Source: an uncultured Bacteroidales bacterium (lineage in GTDB: Bacteria > Bacteroidota > Bacteroidia > Bacteroidales > Muribaculaceae). Taken from it: 64,000 nt of DNA. The first letter of the stretch is position 1. The number at the start of each line of letters is the position of its first letter. Shown piece by piece: positions 53,946 through 62,495 of this stretch. Both the position numbers and the translations under genes were made by a program. Below the pieces are notes generated by a model. The model saw only the letters and a list, made by a program, of their open reading frames with translations. It made no database searches and was not told where the DNA came from. The stretch spans positions 1 through 64,000 of the forward strand of contig CACYRK010000007.1 in the NCBI GenBank assembly GCA_902776835.1, written 5' to 3'.

Positions 53946-54208
53946 AAAACGGCTATTTTGAGATGCTCCGAAAAATAAAGATTATTTAACATTTCGGAGA
54001 TTAAACCATAGGCGATTTTGTAATGTGTTAATTTACAATGTATTACAAAATAAATCTCAAAAAAAACGCCTGGAAATGCAAACGATTTCGGGCGGTGGCA
54101 TAAAAAAAAATTTGGAAAAATGCTTGCATGTTAAAATTTAGATGTAAATTTGCATCGTTTTTCGAACTGAATATTATTAATTGTTTTATTATTTAATTTA
54201 AAGAAGAA
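53946..54208. promoter_or_regulatory. Intergenic region with promoter of the small lipoprotein
   Basis: No gene is seen. TTG (54124-54126), 18 nt, TAAATTTG (54145-54152) is a slightly short-spaced promoter. The leader would be about 50 nt. Confidence 0.5.
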
Positions 54209-54424
54209 ATGAAAAAGTTAGTTTTATTACTTGCTGTTGTATTTAGTGTATCTCTGTTCTCTTGCGGTAACGCTGAGCAAGCTGCTGAGGCAGTTGACAG
54301 CGCAGCTACCGAGGCTGTTGAGGCTGTTGATAGCACCGCTGCTGCTGCTGCAGACACCGTTAAGGCTGCTGCAGACACCGCTGCTGCTAAGGTTGAGGCT
54401 GCTGTTGACAGCGTTAAGAAGTAA
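54209..54424 (+). CDS. Small alanine-rich lipoprotein
   Basis: 71 residues. Signal peptide and lipobox (LFSC, Cys19), then a helix made of loose repeats (AAEAVDSAATEAVEAVDSTA, KAAADTAAAKVEAAVDSVKK). The DNA is correspondingly repetitive (GCTGCTG-rich). The design resembles small helical envelope lipoproteins; the function is unknown. It has its own promoter and a terminator and is probably highly expressed. Confidence 0.75.
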   Translation: MKKLVLLLAVVFSVSLFSCGNAEQAAEAVDSAATEAVEAVDSTAAAAADTVKAAADTAAAKVEAAVDSVKK

Positions 54425-54475
54425 TTCTTACACTCGACACAGACACTTTTACGACAAAGTAAAAAAAGAGTTTGG

Positions 54476-54511
54476 AGCTGTTCCCCTCGCTGAGAGTCGA
54501 ACAGCTTTTTT
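54476..54511 (+). terminator. Terminator after the small lipoprotein
   Basis: AGCTGTTC (54476-54483) pairs with GAACAGCT (54499-54506), followed by six T. Confidence 0.88.
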
Positions 54512-54607
54512 GTGCCCTTACTTGAGCCGCGGCAATGCCGCGACCTACGATGAAACGTGGGGGGCTATATGCGATAGCACTCTGATTGTTAGTTATTTGG
54601 GGACACA

Positions 54608-54661
54608 CAAAAAAAACACACCGCCTGGCAGAGGTGATTTCACCCACTGCCAGGCGGTGTG
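54608..54661 (-). terminator. nagB terminator
   Basis: CACACCGCCTGGCAG (54617-54631) pairs with CTGCCAGGCGGTGTG (54647-54661). On the minus strand the stem is followed by a run of T. Confidence 0.9.
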
Positions 54662-54680
54662 TTGTGTATGCAGGCGCTGA

Positions 54681-55493
54681 TTAGAGCGCGATCGACTGCG
54701 GGTCGATGTTAGCGCTTTCGATGTCTTTGAAATAGCGGTAAGTGCCCACCTTCAGTTCGTCGGTGGCCGCATCATCGGCAACGATGATTGCGCGGCGGTG
54801 CATCTGCAGTGCGCTCAGGGTACACATCTGCGACACGCCGCCCTCCACAGCCTGCTGCAGAGCGCGGGCCTTGTTGTGGCCGTTGACCAGAATCATCACG
54901 CTGCGTGCCGCCATCACGGTACCCACGCCCACGGTGAGCGCGGTCTTGGGCACCTTGTTCACATCGCCGTCGAAGAAGCGGCTGTTGGCGATGATGGTGT
55001 CGCGCGTGAGGGTCTTTTGGCGCGTGAGCGAGGTGAGCGACGAGCCCGGCTCGTTGAAGGCGATGTGTCCGTCGGGGCCCACGCCGCCCATAAACAACTC
55101 GATGCCGCCCGCCGCAGCAATGCGTGCCTCATATTGAGCGCACTCGGCCTCGAGGTCGGCGGCATTGCCGTTGAGGATATTCACGTTCTCGGGCTTGATG
55201 TTGATGTGCGAGAAAAAGTTGTTCCACATAAACGAGTGGTAACTCTCGGGGTGCACCTCGGGAAGGCCGCAATACTCGTCCATGTTGAACGTCACCACAT
55301 GCTCAAAACTCACCTTTCCGGCGCGATTGAGTTCAATAAGTTTTTTGTACATGCCCAGAGGTGAACTGCCGGTGGGGCAACCCAGCACGAAGGGCCGATC
55401 GGCGGTGGGCTTGAAGGCGTTGATGCGCGACGCCACGTAGCGCGCAGCCCACTCCGAAACATTCTCATAGTCAGGTTGGATAATCAGTCTCAT
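54681..55493 (-). CDS. nagB: Glucosamine-6-phosphate deaminase
   Basis: 270 residues, standard for the hexameric NagB. Active-site residues match E. coli numbering: D72 (FNMDEYCG), D141, H143 and E148 ([12 protein letters not shown]); the phosphate loop is PTGSSPLG. It converts glucosamine-6-phosphate to fructose-6-phosphate and ammonia in amino-sugar use. A TAACTTTG box on the minus strand (55612-55619) is a likely -7 element. Single gene with a strong terminator. Confidence 0.96.
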   Translation of the reverse strand: MRLIIQPDYENVSEWAARYVASRINAFKPTADRPFVLGCPTGSSPLGMYKKLIELNRAGKVSFEHVVTFNMDEYCGLPEVHPESYHSFMWNNFFSHINIKPENVNILNGNAADLEAECAQYEARIAAAGGIELFMGGVGPDGHIAFNEPGSSLTSLTRQKTLTRDTIIANSRFFDGDVNKVPKTALTVGVGTVMAARSVMILVNGHNKARALQQAVEGGVSQMCTLSALQMHRRAIIVADDAATDELKVGTYRYFKDIESANIDPQSIAL

Positions 55494-55714
55494 TTGCTAT
55501 GTTGTTTTTATGCATTGTTGACCATTAATACCGATGTTGCGAGACCCTCTAAAGCATTGGCAATCAAAGAGGTCGCCAAAGCCATCGAGTGACATCTGCA
55601 ACACGGTAGCACAAAGTTAAAAATTTTTTTTCACAATGAGTGAGTTTTAAGGAAATTTATGGCGGGGCGTGGTCAAAAAGGCGCTTGGCGAGAGGCTGCG
55701 AAAGGACGGTACAT

Positions 55715-55745
55715 TTTGATATGTGGTGATAAATTCGTAAATTTG
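55715..55745 (+). promoter_or_regulatory. surE promoter
   Basis: TTTG (55715-55718), 19 nt, TAAATTTG (55738-55745). The ATG is at 55765, so the leader is about 13 nt. Confidence 0.65.
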
Positions 55746-55764
55746 CCGAAAAATAAAGACTTTC

Positions 55765-56556
55765 ATGAAAACTACCGACCGACCGCTGATATTGATCAGC
55801 AACGACGATGGCCTGGACTACGGAGGCATCCAGACACTGATTGCCATTGCCCGCCGGCTGGGCGATGTGGTTGTGGTTGCGCCAAGACAGCACCAGAGCG
55901 GCATGGCAAGTGCCATAACTGTGAGCCGCCCGTTGCGCGCCATGCTTCACAGTGACGAGCCCGGCTACCGCGTGTGGCAAGTCGACGGCACACCCACCGA
56001 CTGCATAAAGTTGGCGTTCAGCCACCTGCTTGGCGGCCGCACGCCCGACTTGGTGCTGAGCGGCATCAACCACGGCTACAACGCCGGCATCAGTACGATA
56101 TACAGCGGCACGATGGGCGTGGTGTTTGAGGCCTCGGCCCACCTGGTGCCCGCCATAGCGTTCTCGCACGAGAACTACCATCCCGAGGCCGACTTCACGC
56201 CCTGCGAGGCCACCATCGAGCAGGTTATCAGCGCTGTGTTGCGCGACGGCCTGCCCACCGGTGTGTGCCTTAACGTGAATTTCCCCAACAGCGCCAGTTA
56301 CCCCGGCATGAAAATCACCACCACCGCCATGGGCCACTGGGAGAGCGAATATGAGCACCGCGTCGACCCTCACGGCCAGGACTACTACTGGCTCACAGGG
56401 CATTACGAGTGTGACGACCCCGACGACGACAGCACCGACATGTACTGGCTGGGCAAGGGCTGGATTACGGTGACGCCGTGCCACCTCGACCAGACCGACT
56501 TTGCCGCCATGCCCGTTGTGGCCACCATGCTCGACGTTGCCGTCGCCAAAGGTTAG
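55765..56556 (+). CDS. surE: 5'/3'-nucleotidase SurE
   Basis: 263 residues. The metal site ISNDDG (N13, D14, D15), the serine in HQSGMASA and the asparagine in SGINHGYNAG are the SurE signatures. It dephosphorylates nucleoside monophosphates in the cytosol and is linked to stationary-phase survival in other bacteria. The acidic stretch DDPDDDSTD is in the C-terminal swapped-arm region. Confidence 0.95.
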   Translation: MKTTDRPLILISNDDGLDYGGIQTLIAIARRLGDVVVVAPRQHQSGMASAITVSRPLRAMLHSDEPGYRVWQVDGTPTDCIKLAFSHLLGGRTPDLVLSGINHGYNAGISTIYSGTMGVVFEASAHLVPAIAFSHENYHPEADFTPCEATIEQVISAVLRDGLPTGVCLNVNFPNSASYPGMKITTTAMGHWESEYEHRVDPHGQDYYWLTGHYECDDPDDDSTDMYWLGKGWITVTPCHLDQTDFAAMPVVATMLDVAVAKG

Positions 56557-56717
56557 ACCTACTTTTTTCGGTGAGAATTTTGCATTGCGGCATAAAACAG
56601 TGAACGATGGCTTTTTATGCCACCGTTACACACATATTATCAGAGTATCTTTTTATTCTTCGCGTCCTCTAAAGCGCTATACAGTACCATATCATAGCAA
56701 CTGATTATCTAAAAAAA

Positions 56718-57467
56718 CTAATCATTAGAACTCATTGCTAAGCGTAACCCGACATAATTACATTTATTTGACGGATCCATACATCCCCTTTTCCACACAG
56801 TACAATTATAGCCATGGTCTAAAAAGGAACCGCCTCGAACTACTCGACTAGAACCTGAGGAGGGACCAGTTGGATTTATCCATGAAGATTCCCAATAGGA
56901 TCTATAATTGTACCGGTCTTGACACCACTCAGCCACATTACCACTCATATCATACAAGCCCAATTCGTTCGGGGCTAAGCTTGCAACAGATTTAGGGTAA
57001 TCTGCATCCGCCCAAGCTACTGGAGCATTAAATTGGTTGCCAGAGTATGGATAGTCATGACCCTTTTGCCCTCCTCGGGCTGCATATTCCCACTCGGCCT
57101 CTGTAGGCAAACGGAATTTTTCGCCTGTAATGGAGTTAAGCCTTCTAATAAACTCCTGACATTCATCCCAGCTTACATTCGTCACAGGAAGATTGCTACC
57201 AGTAAAAGAACTTGGATTAGTCTTCATTACATAGTTCCACAATTGCTGCGTGACTTCAAACTTACTAATCCAAAAAGTGCTCAACACAACTTCATGGGGC
57301 ACATTGTCAGCATTTTTTGAGAGGTATTTATCACCTGTATCACCCATAAAGAACTTACCACCCTCGACCTTTACCATGGTGGTGTACATACCGAAATCTC
57401 TTTCAATTGCAGAGACATTGCAAGTGGCAACAACGAGAATCGCCAGCAGTAATGTTAATTTCTTCAT
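56718..57467 (-). CDS. SUMF1/FGE-fold exported protein (copy 1)
   Basis: 249 residues from MKKLTLLL, signal peptide ending near VSA. The whole mature part is one SUMF1 (FGE-sulfatase) domain: MVKVEGGKFFMGD, KFEVTQQLWNYVM, VTNVSWDECQEFIRRLN, FRLPTEAEWEYAARGG, LYDMSGNVAEWCQDRY and VVRGGSFLDH. The cysteine pair that catalyses formylglycine formation in true FGE (GGSYxC...C) is not conserved, so it is more likely a binding or structural domain. Last gene of the AT-rich cassette; 39 bp after copy 2. Confidence 0.85.
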   Translation of the reverse strand: MKKLTLLLAILVVATCNVSAIERDFGMYTTMVKVEGGKFFMGDTGDKYLSKNADNVPHEVVLSTFWISKFEVTQQLWNYVMKTNPSSFTGSNLPVTNVSWDECQEFIRRLNSITGEKFRLPTEAEWEYAARGGQKGHDYPYSGNQFNAPVAWADADYPKSVASLAPNELGLYDMSGNVAEWCQDRYNYRSYWESSWINPTGPSSGSSRVVRGGSFLDHGYNCTVWKRGCMDPSNKCNYVGLRLAMSSND

Positions 57468-57506
57468 TCCAATTTTTGTTTTATTGTTATTCAACTTCTT
57501 GTTATT

Positions 57507-58331
57507 TCACTCTCCGCTCATTTTGGCTTCTTTGGGAGCATCTAACACAGCATCGGCAGCATCTATGGGCGCTTTATAAGAAGCGAGGCGCAAGCCGCCG
57601 TAGCTGCTGTGGTACAACGGCATGTAGCTATTCCGAGCCGACACGCGGCAGTCTCTGGCGTGGAGGTCCCAACCACCACCGCGAAGCACGCGAAAAGAGC
57701 CACTTGAATGGCCGGTGGGGTCAGTCTGGGAACCGCGGCCATAGTCACCATACCAGTCCTCGCGCCACTCCCAAACGTTGCCACTCATGTCATACAGGCC
57801 AAGTTCATTGGGAGATTTCGTAGCCACATCGTGCGTCTGTCTGCCGCTGTTGCCTATGTGCCAAGCCACGGTGTTGATATCGTTGCCGCCTGAGTATTTG
57901 TAGTTGCGGCTGCGGTTGCCGCCGCGGGCGGCAAACTCCCACTCGGCCTCGGTGGGCAACCGGAAGCATTTGTCCGTTAGCGAGTTCAACTTGCGGATAA
58001 ACGTCTGACAATCGTCCCAACTGACATTCTCCACAGGGAGATTGCCGCCTCGATGCTTGCTAGGGTTGCTGCCCATCACTGCCTGCCATAGTGCCTGCGT
58101 TACCTCGGTCTGACCGATGTAGAAAACATTGGTCAAGGTGACGCTGTGCGCCGGCTTCTCGTCGTCGTAGGCATCGCTGTCCTGCTCTCTCGTGGCACCC
58201 ATGGTGAACGTGCCACCCTCCACTCGCACCATGGTAAACGACACCCCATTCACTGTAAACGTCTTAAATTGGGCGAATGTCACACTTGTTACGGTCATGA
58301 ATAAGACCAAGAATAATGCTGCTTTTTTCAT
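57507..58331 (-). CDS. SUMF1/FGE-fold exported protein (copy 2)
   Basis: 274 residues with a signal peptide (to about TFA). It has the same SUMF1 block order as copy 1: MVRVEGGTFTMG, GQTEVTQALWQAVMG, VENVSWDDCQTFIRKLN, FRLPTEAEWEFAARGG, LYDMSGNVWEWREDW and VLRGGGWDLHARDCRVSARN. The FGE catalytic cysteines are absent. A short Ala/Lys-rich tail follows. It is higher in GC than its cassette neighbours, so it may have a different history from copy 1. Confidence 0.87.
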   Translation of the reverse strand: MKKAALFLVLFMTVTSVTFAQFKTFTVNGVSFTMVRVEGGTFTMGATREQDSDAYDDEKPAHSVTLTNVFYIGQTEVTQALWQAVMGSNPSKHRGGNLPVENVSWDDCQTFIRKLNSLTDKCFRLPTEAEWEFAARGGNRSRNYKYSGGNDINTVAWHIGNSGRQTHDVATKSPNELGLYDMSGNVWEWREDWYGDYGRGSQTDPTGHSSGSFRVLRGGGWDLHARDCRVSARNSYMPLYHSSYGGLRLASYKAPIDAADAVLDAPKEAKMSGE

Positions 58332-58433
58332 GATGTAAATTGTTTTGATGTTATAATATTTTTTAATGAATTAACCCAAGAACACTCATGATGTGAATAC
58401 GATATAGAACCCACCTTCATAAAATCAAATTGG

Positions 58434-59117
58434 CTATTCATCTTTTACAACGAAGTTGAACGTTATTGTAGCGTCCATCGTATAGGCACAGGGACACCAT
58501 ATTTCAAACATAAAACTATCACCAGGCCACAACATGGATGGTGGTGTATCACGGTTATAACCAGTTAACCGATATTCTTCATAGTATTTATCATTTTTGC
58601 CTGCCACATGCAAAGACAAAGTAAAAGAGCCACGTGCAGAGCCCGAAATCTCATAGCCTCTATAATAATAAACCTTACCTTGGGGGACCGTGAAAGATTG
58701 GGTTTTCTGACGGTCTGTTGAATGATATGTGACTGGATATAACTTAACATTGCTTCCGTAGGTTAACACATCACCATTTTCATCTTCCCTAACAAGATGT
58801 GCTATTATTTGTATCGAACTTGTTTGAGAACGATTATAAGAATTCGCTTCTTCCCTATATGATGCATTATCATAACTTTCGTCATCGATTTCCTTAGATT
58901 CGGTCTCTTCATAAACAGCACTATCTACAATAGTCGCTTTTTCAGCCACTGCCGCTAATTCTATTGCCTCCATAGCATTTTTCATGGAATCAAGTTTTGC
59001 TTGTTCCATTGCTATAATATCTTTTTGTTGTTGAGTCTTATGCCAATACACACCAATTGAAACACATATAATTGCAATTAAAGCAGCCACCAACAATGAT
59101 GATTTGTATTTTTCCAT
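58434..59117 (-). CDS. Membrane-anchored coiled-coil protein of unknown function
   Basis: 227 residues. One N-terminal membrane helix (about 7-25), a helical coiled-coil stretch (about 28-65, QQQKDIIAMEQAKLDSMKN), a low-complexity acidic/Ser/Tyr linker (about 66-100) and a C-terminal beta domain (about 102-227). No family is recognised. It lies 18 bp after the Sel1-repeat gene, so they are probably co-transcribed. AT-rich. Confidence 0.65.
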   Translation of the reverse strand: MEKYKSSLLVAALIAIICVSIGVYWHKTQQQKDIIAMEQAKLDSMKNAMEAIELAAVAEKATIVDSAVYEETESKEIDDESYDNASYREEANSYNRSQTSSIQIIAHLVREDENGDVLTYGSNVKLYPVTYHSTDRQKTQSFTVPQGKVYYYRGYEISGSARGSFTLSLHVAGKNDKYYEEYRLTGYNRDTPPSMLWPGDSFMFEIWCPCAYTMDATITFNFVVKDE

Positions 59118-59135
59118 TTGTCACGCGTTTAAGTG

Positions 59136-60296
59136 TCAATTAATCATACCGTACTCTCTTAATACCATCTTTGCCTCGTCATCACCTAATGACGCAGCTA
59201 ATTGATAGAGTTGTAAAGCAATTGCCTTGTCTTGCTCGACACCTCTTCCCTGTTCGTAACATACGGCTAAATTATATATTGCCTTTGGGTCTTGTTTTTG
59301 TTGTGCTGCTTCTTTAAACAGTTTTATAGCCATATCATAGTCTTGCTCTACACCTTTTCCCTCTAAATAACATATTCCAAGGTCATTACAACCATCGGCA
59401 CCAGCCTCTTTATACAGTTGTACAGCCATAGCATAGTCTTGTTCTACACCTTTTCCTTCAGCATAACACTTTCCCAAGTTAACTTTTATGGATTCATCTC
59501 CCTGTGCAATTGCCTCTTTAAAAAGCTGTACTGCTTTGGAGTAGTCTTTTCCAACACCAACTCCGTCCAGGTAGCACAAACCCAAGTTACTTTTAGCTGA
59601 AGATGATCCCTGACCAGCCGCTTCCGTAAACAGCTGTACGGCCTTGTTATAGTCTCTTGCAACACCTTTACCATTCTTATAGTACAGTCCTAAATTATTA
59701 ATAGCGCGCGGATCACCTTGGTTTGCAGCCTCTATTAAATAATTTACAGCCTTAGCGTATTCCTTATACTCACCATAGTATCTTGCCAGCCTCAAAAGAC
59801 AATCTCTATCACCATAATCCGCGCCTTTTTCCCACCAATAAACCATTTGTTTTTCATCTTCAGACACACCGCCGACACCTAAACCATATGAGAACCCCAA
59901 GACCCACATTGCAGATGAATTCCCTTGTTCAGCCATTGGTTTGGCCTGATTGAATGCTTTATTGAACATCTCATTTGCGAGAGTTTCATTCTTTGGTGTT
60001 CCTTCTCCATTATAATAGAGACGGCCCAAGTTAAAAAGAGCACGCACCTCTCCTTGGTCTGCGGCCTTTTTATACCATTTAAATGCTTCTTGAGGGTTTA
60101 TTTTACAGCCAATTCCTTCAATATAGCATTCAGCTAACTCATATTGCGCTGACGCATCACCGTCTTCGGCTTTAGAGTATAGCTCTAGGGCCTTACCTTC
60201 CAACATTTCATCACTATTAGCATTTGTGCTTTCAACACAAGATGCCAAATGCAATGCAACTATGAGCATCACTAAATTTGTTATGTATTTCTTCAT
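59136..60296 (-). CDS. Sel1/TPR-repeat lipoprotein
   Basis: 386 residues. Lipobox HLASC with Cys20. At least eight Sel1-like repeats of about 36 residues fill the rest, with the pattern A-x-x-x-L-G-x-x-Y-x-x-G-x-G-V-x-x-D-Y-x-K-A-x-x-L (for example NNLGLYYKNGKGVARDYNKA). Sel1 solenoids are protein-binding scaffolds. First gene of the AT-rich cassette. No promoter was found directly upstream, so it may be read from the promoter at 60612-60642 through the structured RNA. Confidence 0.88.
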   Translation of the reverse strand: MKKYITNLVMLIVALHLASCVESTNANSDEMLEGKALELYSKAEDGDASAQYELAECYIEGIGCKINPQEAFKWYKKAADQGEVRALFNLGRLYYNGEGTPKNETLANEMFNKAFNQAKPMAEQGNSSAMWVLGFSYGLGVGGVSEDEKQMVYWWEKGADYGDRDCLLRLARYYGEYKEYAKAVNYLIEAANQGDPRAINNLGLYYKNGKGVARDYNKAVQLFTEAAGQGSSSAKSNLGLCYLDGVGVGKDYSKAVQLFKEAIAQGDESIKVNLGKCYAEGKGVEQDYAMAVQLYKEAGADGCNDLGICYLEGKGVEQDYDMAIKLFKEAAQQKQDPKAIYNLAVCYEQGRGVEQDKAIALQLYQLAASLGDDEAKMVLREYGMIN

Positions 60297-60371
60297 GTTC
60301 GTGAATATGTTAATGTTAATAATATACTGTTTTCGATGTCTCTCATTTTGGTCAAATAATGAGAGAAATTA

Positions 60372-60606
60372 TAAAAAGAAGCGTGAGCCGACTTCTGCTT
60401 ATGCATTAGTTGGCTCTCGACTGCCGCGCGATGAATAAGGTAAAAGTCGCCCACGCCTAAAGTATATCGGCGGCGAGCACATAATGTGCACACCATGCGA
60501 TACGCTATCGGCTAGGAGCGCGACTTCTTTCATTCCTCATCGCAATATTGTGAGTTGTCGAGATTCACTAATGCGGAACGCAAGAAACGCTTCCTGGTAG
60601 TATGTC
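60372..60606 (-). ncRNA. Candidate rod-shaped structured RNA (independent RNA or leader)
   Basis: Minus-strand transcript of about 235 nt predicted from promoter and T run (60373-60377). Five nested pairings in register fold its two halves together: 60587-60593 with 60378-60384, 60567-60574 with 60403-60410, 60557-60563 with 60415-60421, 60537-60542 with 60429-60434, and 60520-60526 with 60444-60450. The apex contains GCACA-TTA-TGTGC (60476-60488) and a CGATAGCGTATCG hairpin (60498-60510). The long interrupted rod resembles the outline of 6S RNA, but no sequence match was tested. It could also be the 5-prime leader of the Sel1 operon. The open frames here are not protein-like. Confidence 0.55.
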
Positions 60607-60611
60607 GATTG

Positions 60612-60642
60612 CAAAAGTAGTGAAACTTTGCTAAACCGCCAA
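60612..60642 (-). promoter_or_regulatory. Promoter of the structured RNA
   Basis: On the minus strand TTG (60640-60642), 20 nt, TACTTTTG (60612-60619), predicting a start near 60606. Confidence 0.65.
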
Positions 60643-60849
60643 CTGCGCGAGCGACTTTTTTTATTTTGCCACAAAAATAATCGTTTCTCCTGAAACGGCA
60701 ATAATCTATTTCGTCCATTTATCATATAATAACTATTGCTGTTTATTCTTTTGTGTTATCTGTAGGAGCCATCGCCTATCGCTTTGTTTCATTCGTTTAA
60801 TTTGTTGTTTATTTCTCCGTTTATTCATAACATTGGCTTCGCTGAAATC

Positions 60850-60921
60850 ACTTTCACCCGGAAGCTTTCACCCGGAAGAGCAAATAATTTTGCTTTTCGC
60901 TTGTTTATTCGTAACTTTGCA
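60850..60921 (+). repeat. Diverged promoter-bearing hairpin repeat upstream of gltX
   Basis: It contains TTTCACCCGGAAG twice in tandem, arms AGCAAA (60879-60884) and TTTGCT (60889-60894), and the conserved right end TTCGC-TTGTTTATTCGTAACTTTGC. The right third matches the tyrS and ligase copies closely; the left part has diverged. Confidence 0.6.
60889..60919 (+). promoter_or_regulatory. gltX promoter inside the hairpin repeat
   Basis: TTTG (60889-60892), 19 nt, TAACTTTG (60912-60919). As at tyrS and the ligase gene, the -33 box lies in the right hairpin arm. Leader about 37 nt. Confidence 0.7.
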
Positions 60922-60962
60922 AAAAATATTTGTAAATCACATAAACAATTATACACTACAGA

Positions 60963-62495
60963 ATGGAAAGACCAGTAAGAGTGCGCTTTGCACCATCGCC
61001 TACGGGCCCGCTTCACATTGGCGGCGTACGCACGGCGCTATATAACTATTTGTTTGCACGCCAGAACGGCGGCACAATGATTCTTCGCATCGAAGACACC
61101 GACTCGACACGCTTTGTGCCCGGAGCCGAAGATTATATCAACGAGGCCTTGCAATGGCTTGGCATCGGCATCGATGAGGGTGTGCGCGAGGGCGGCAACT
61201 ACGGCCCTTACAAGCAGAGCGAGCGCCGCGACATCTATCGCCGCTACGTGAAGCAACTGCTCGACGCCGGACGCGCCTACATCGCCTTCGACACTCCCGA
61301 GGAACTCGATGCCAAGCGCCAGCAGGTGCCCAACTTCCAATACGACGCAAGCACGCGCATGAGCATGCGCAACAGCCTCACAATGAGCGCCGAAGAGGTG
61401 CAGAGCCTCATCGACGCAGGCACAAAACACGTGGTGCGCTTCAAGATTGAGCCCGACCACGACGTGGTGGTCGACGACCTGATTCGCGGCCGCGTGACCA
61501 TCAACTCGACCGTGCTCGACGACAAGGTGCTCTACAAGAGTGCCGATGACCTGCCCACCTACCACCTGGCCAACATCGTCGACGACCACCTGATGGAGGT
61601 GTCGCACGTGATTCGCGGCGAGGAGTGGCTGCCGAGCGCGCCGCTGCATGTGCTGCTGTACCAAGCCCTTGGCTGGGAAGACACGATGCCGCAATTTGCC
61701 CACCTGCCGCTGCTGCTCAAGCCCGACGGAAAGGGCAAATTGAGCAAGCGCGACGGCGACCGCCTGGGCTTCCCCGTGTTCCCGCTCGAGTGGCACGACC
61801 CGAAGAGCGGCGACGTGTCGAGCGGATACCGTGAGGCCGGATATCTGCCGCAAGCCGTGGTGAACTTCCTGGCACTGCTGGGCTGGAATCCCGGCGACGA
61901 CCGCGAGATGTTCACCCTCGACCAACTGGTGAAAGAGTTCTCGTTTGAGCACTGCTCGAAGAAGGGTGCGAAATTCGACTACGAGAAGGGCAAGTGGTTC
62001 AACCACGAGTACCTGATGAATATGCCCGACGACGAACTGGCCACCGTGTTCCGCCCGGTGCTGGCTCAGCACGTCAACCCCGACGACTTCGATGCCGACT
62101 ATATCGCGCGCGCCGTGGGGCTGGTGAAGAGCCGCATGAACTTCGTGCGCGAACTTTGGGACCAGGCGGGCTTCTTCTTCGTGGCCCCGACGGCCTACGC
62201 CGAGAAAGACATACGCAAGCGTTGGAAGCCGGGCACCGACGAGTTGATGCGCCAACTCATCGAGGTGCTGCAAGGCCTCGACGACTTCTCCAGCAAGCAC
62301 AGCGAGGACGTGGTGCTGGGCTGGATTAAGGAGCATGAGTACCACATGGGCAACGTGATGAACGCCTTCCGCCTGACCGTGGTGGGCGAATGCCGCGGCC
62401 CACACATGTTTGACATCACCGAGTTGCTGGGCAAGCAAGAAACCATTGCACGCATCGAGCGCGGCATTAACAACATCACCCCCATTGATGCGTAA
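60963..62495 (+). CDS. gltX: Glutamyl-tRNA synthetase
   Basis: 510 residues, class I synthetase. HIGG is at 18-21 ([16 protein letters not shown]), the KMSKS-type KLSKR at 259-263 (GKLSKRDGD), and an anticodon-binding helical domain fills the last third. It charges tRNA-Glu in the cytosol. The Bacteroidetes type is usually discriminating when glnS is present, but this cannot be judged here. The next gene overlaps its end by eight bases. Confidence 0.97.
   Translation: MERPVRVRFAPSPTGPLHIGGVRTALYNYLFARQNGGTMILRIEDTDSTRFVPGAEDYINEALQWLGIGIDEGVREGGNYGPYKQSERRDIYRRYVKQLLDAGRAYIAFDTPEELDAKRQQVPNFQYDASTRMSMRNSLTMSAEEVQSLIDAGTKHVVRFKIEPDHDVVVDDLIRGRVTINSTVLDDKVLYKSADDLPTYHLANIVDDHLMEVSHVIRGEEWLPSAPLHVLLYQALGWEDTMPQFAHLPLLLKPDGKGKLSKRDGDRLGFPVFPLEWHDPKSGDVSSGYREAGYLPQAVVNFLALLGWNPGDDREMFTLDQLVKEFSFEHCSKKGAKFDYEKGKWFNHEYLMNMPDDELATVFRPVLAQHVNPDDFDADYIARAVGLVKSRMNFVRELWDQAGFFFVAPTAYAEKDIRKRWKPGTDELMRQLIEVLQGLDDFSSKHSEDVVLGWIKEHEYHMGNVMNAFRLTVVGECRGPHMFDITELLGKQETIARIERGINNITPIDA

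Noticed and set aside
56718..58331. Annotating the SUMF1 proteins as sulfatase-maturing enzymes
   Set aside because: The catalytic cysteines are missing and no sulfatase gene is in the window.
60293..60496. 67-codon open frame on the minus strand inside the structured-RNA region
   Set aside because: Translation lacks any protein-like pattern, and the strand shows nested RNA pairing instead.
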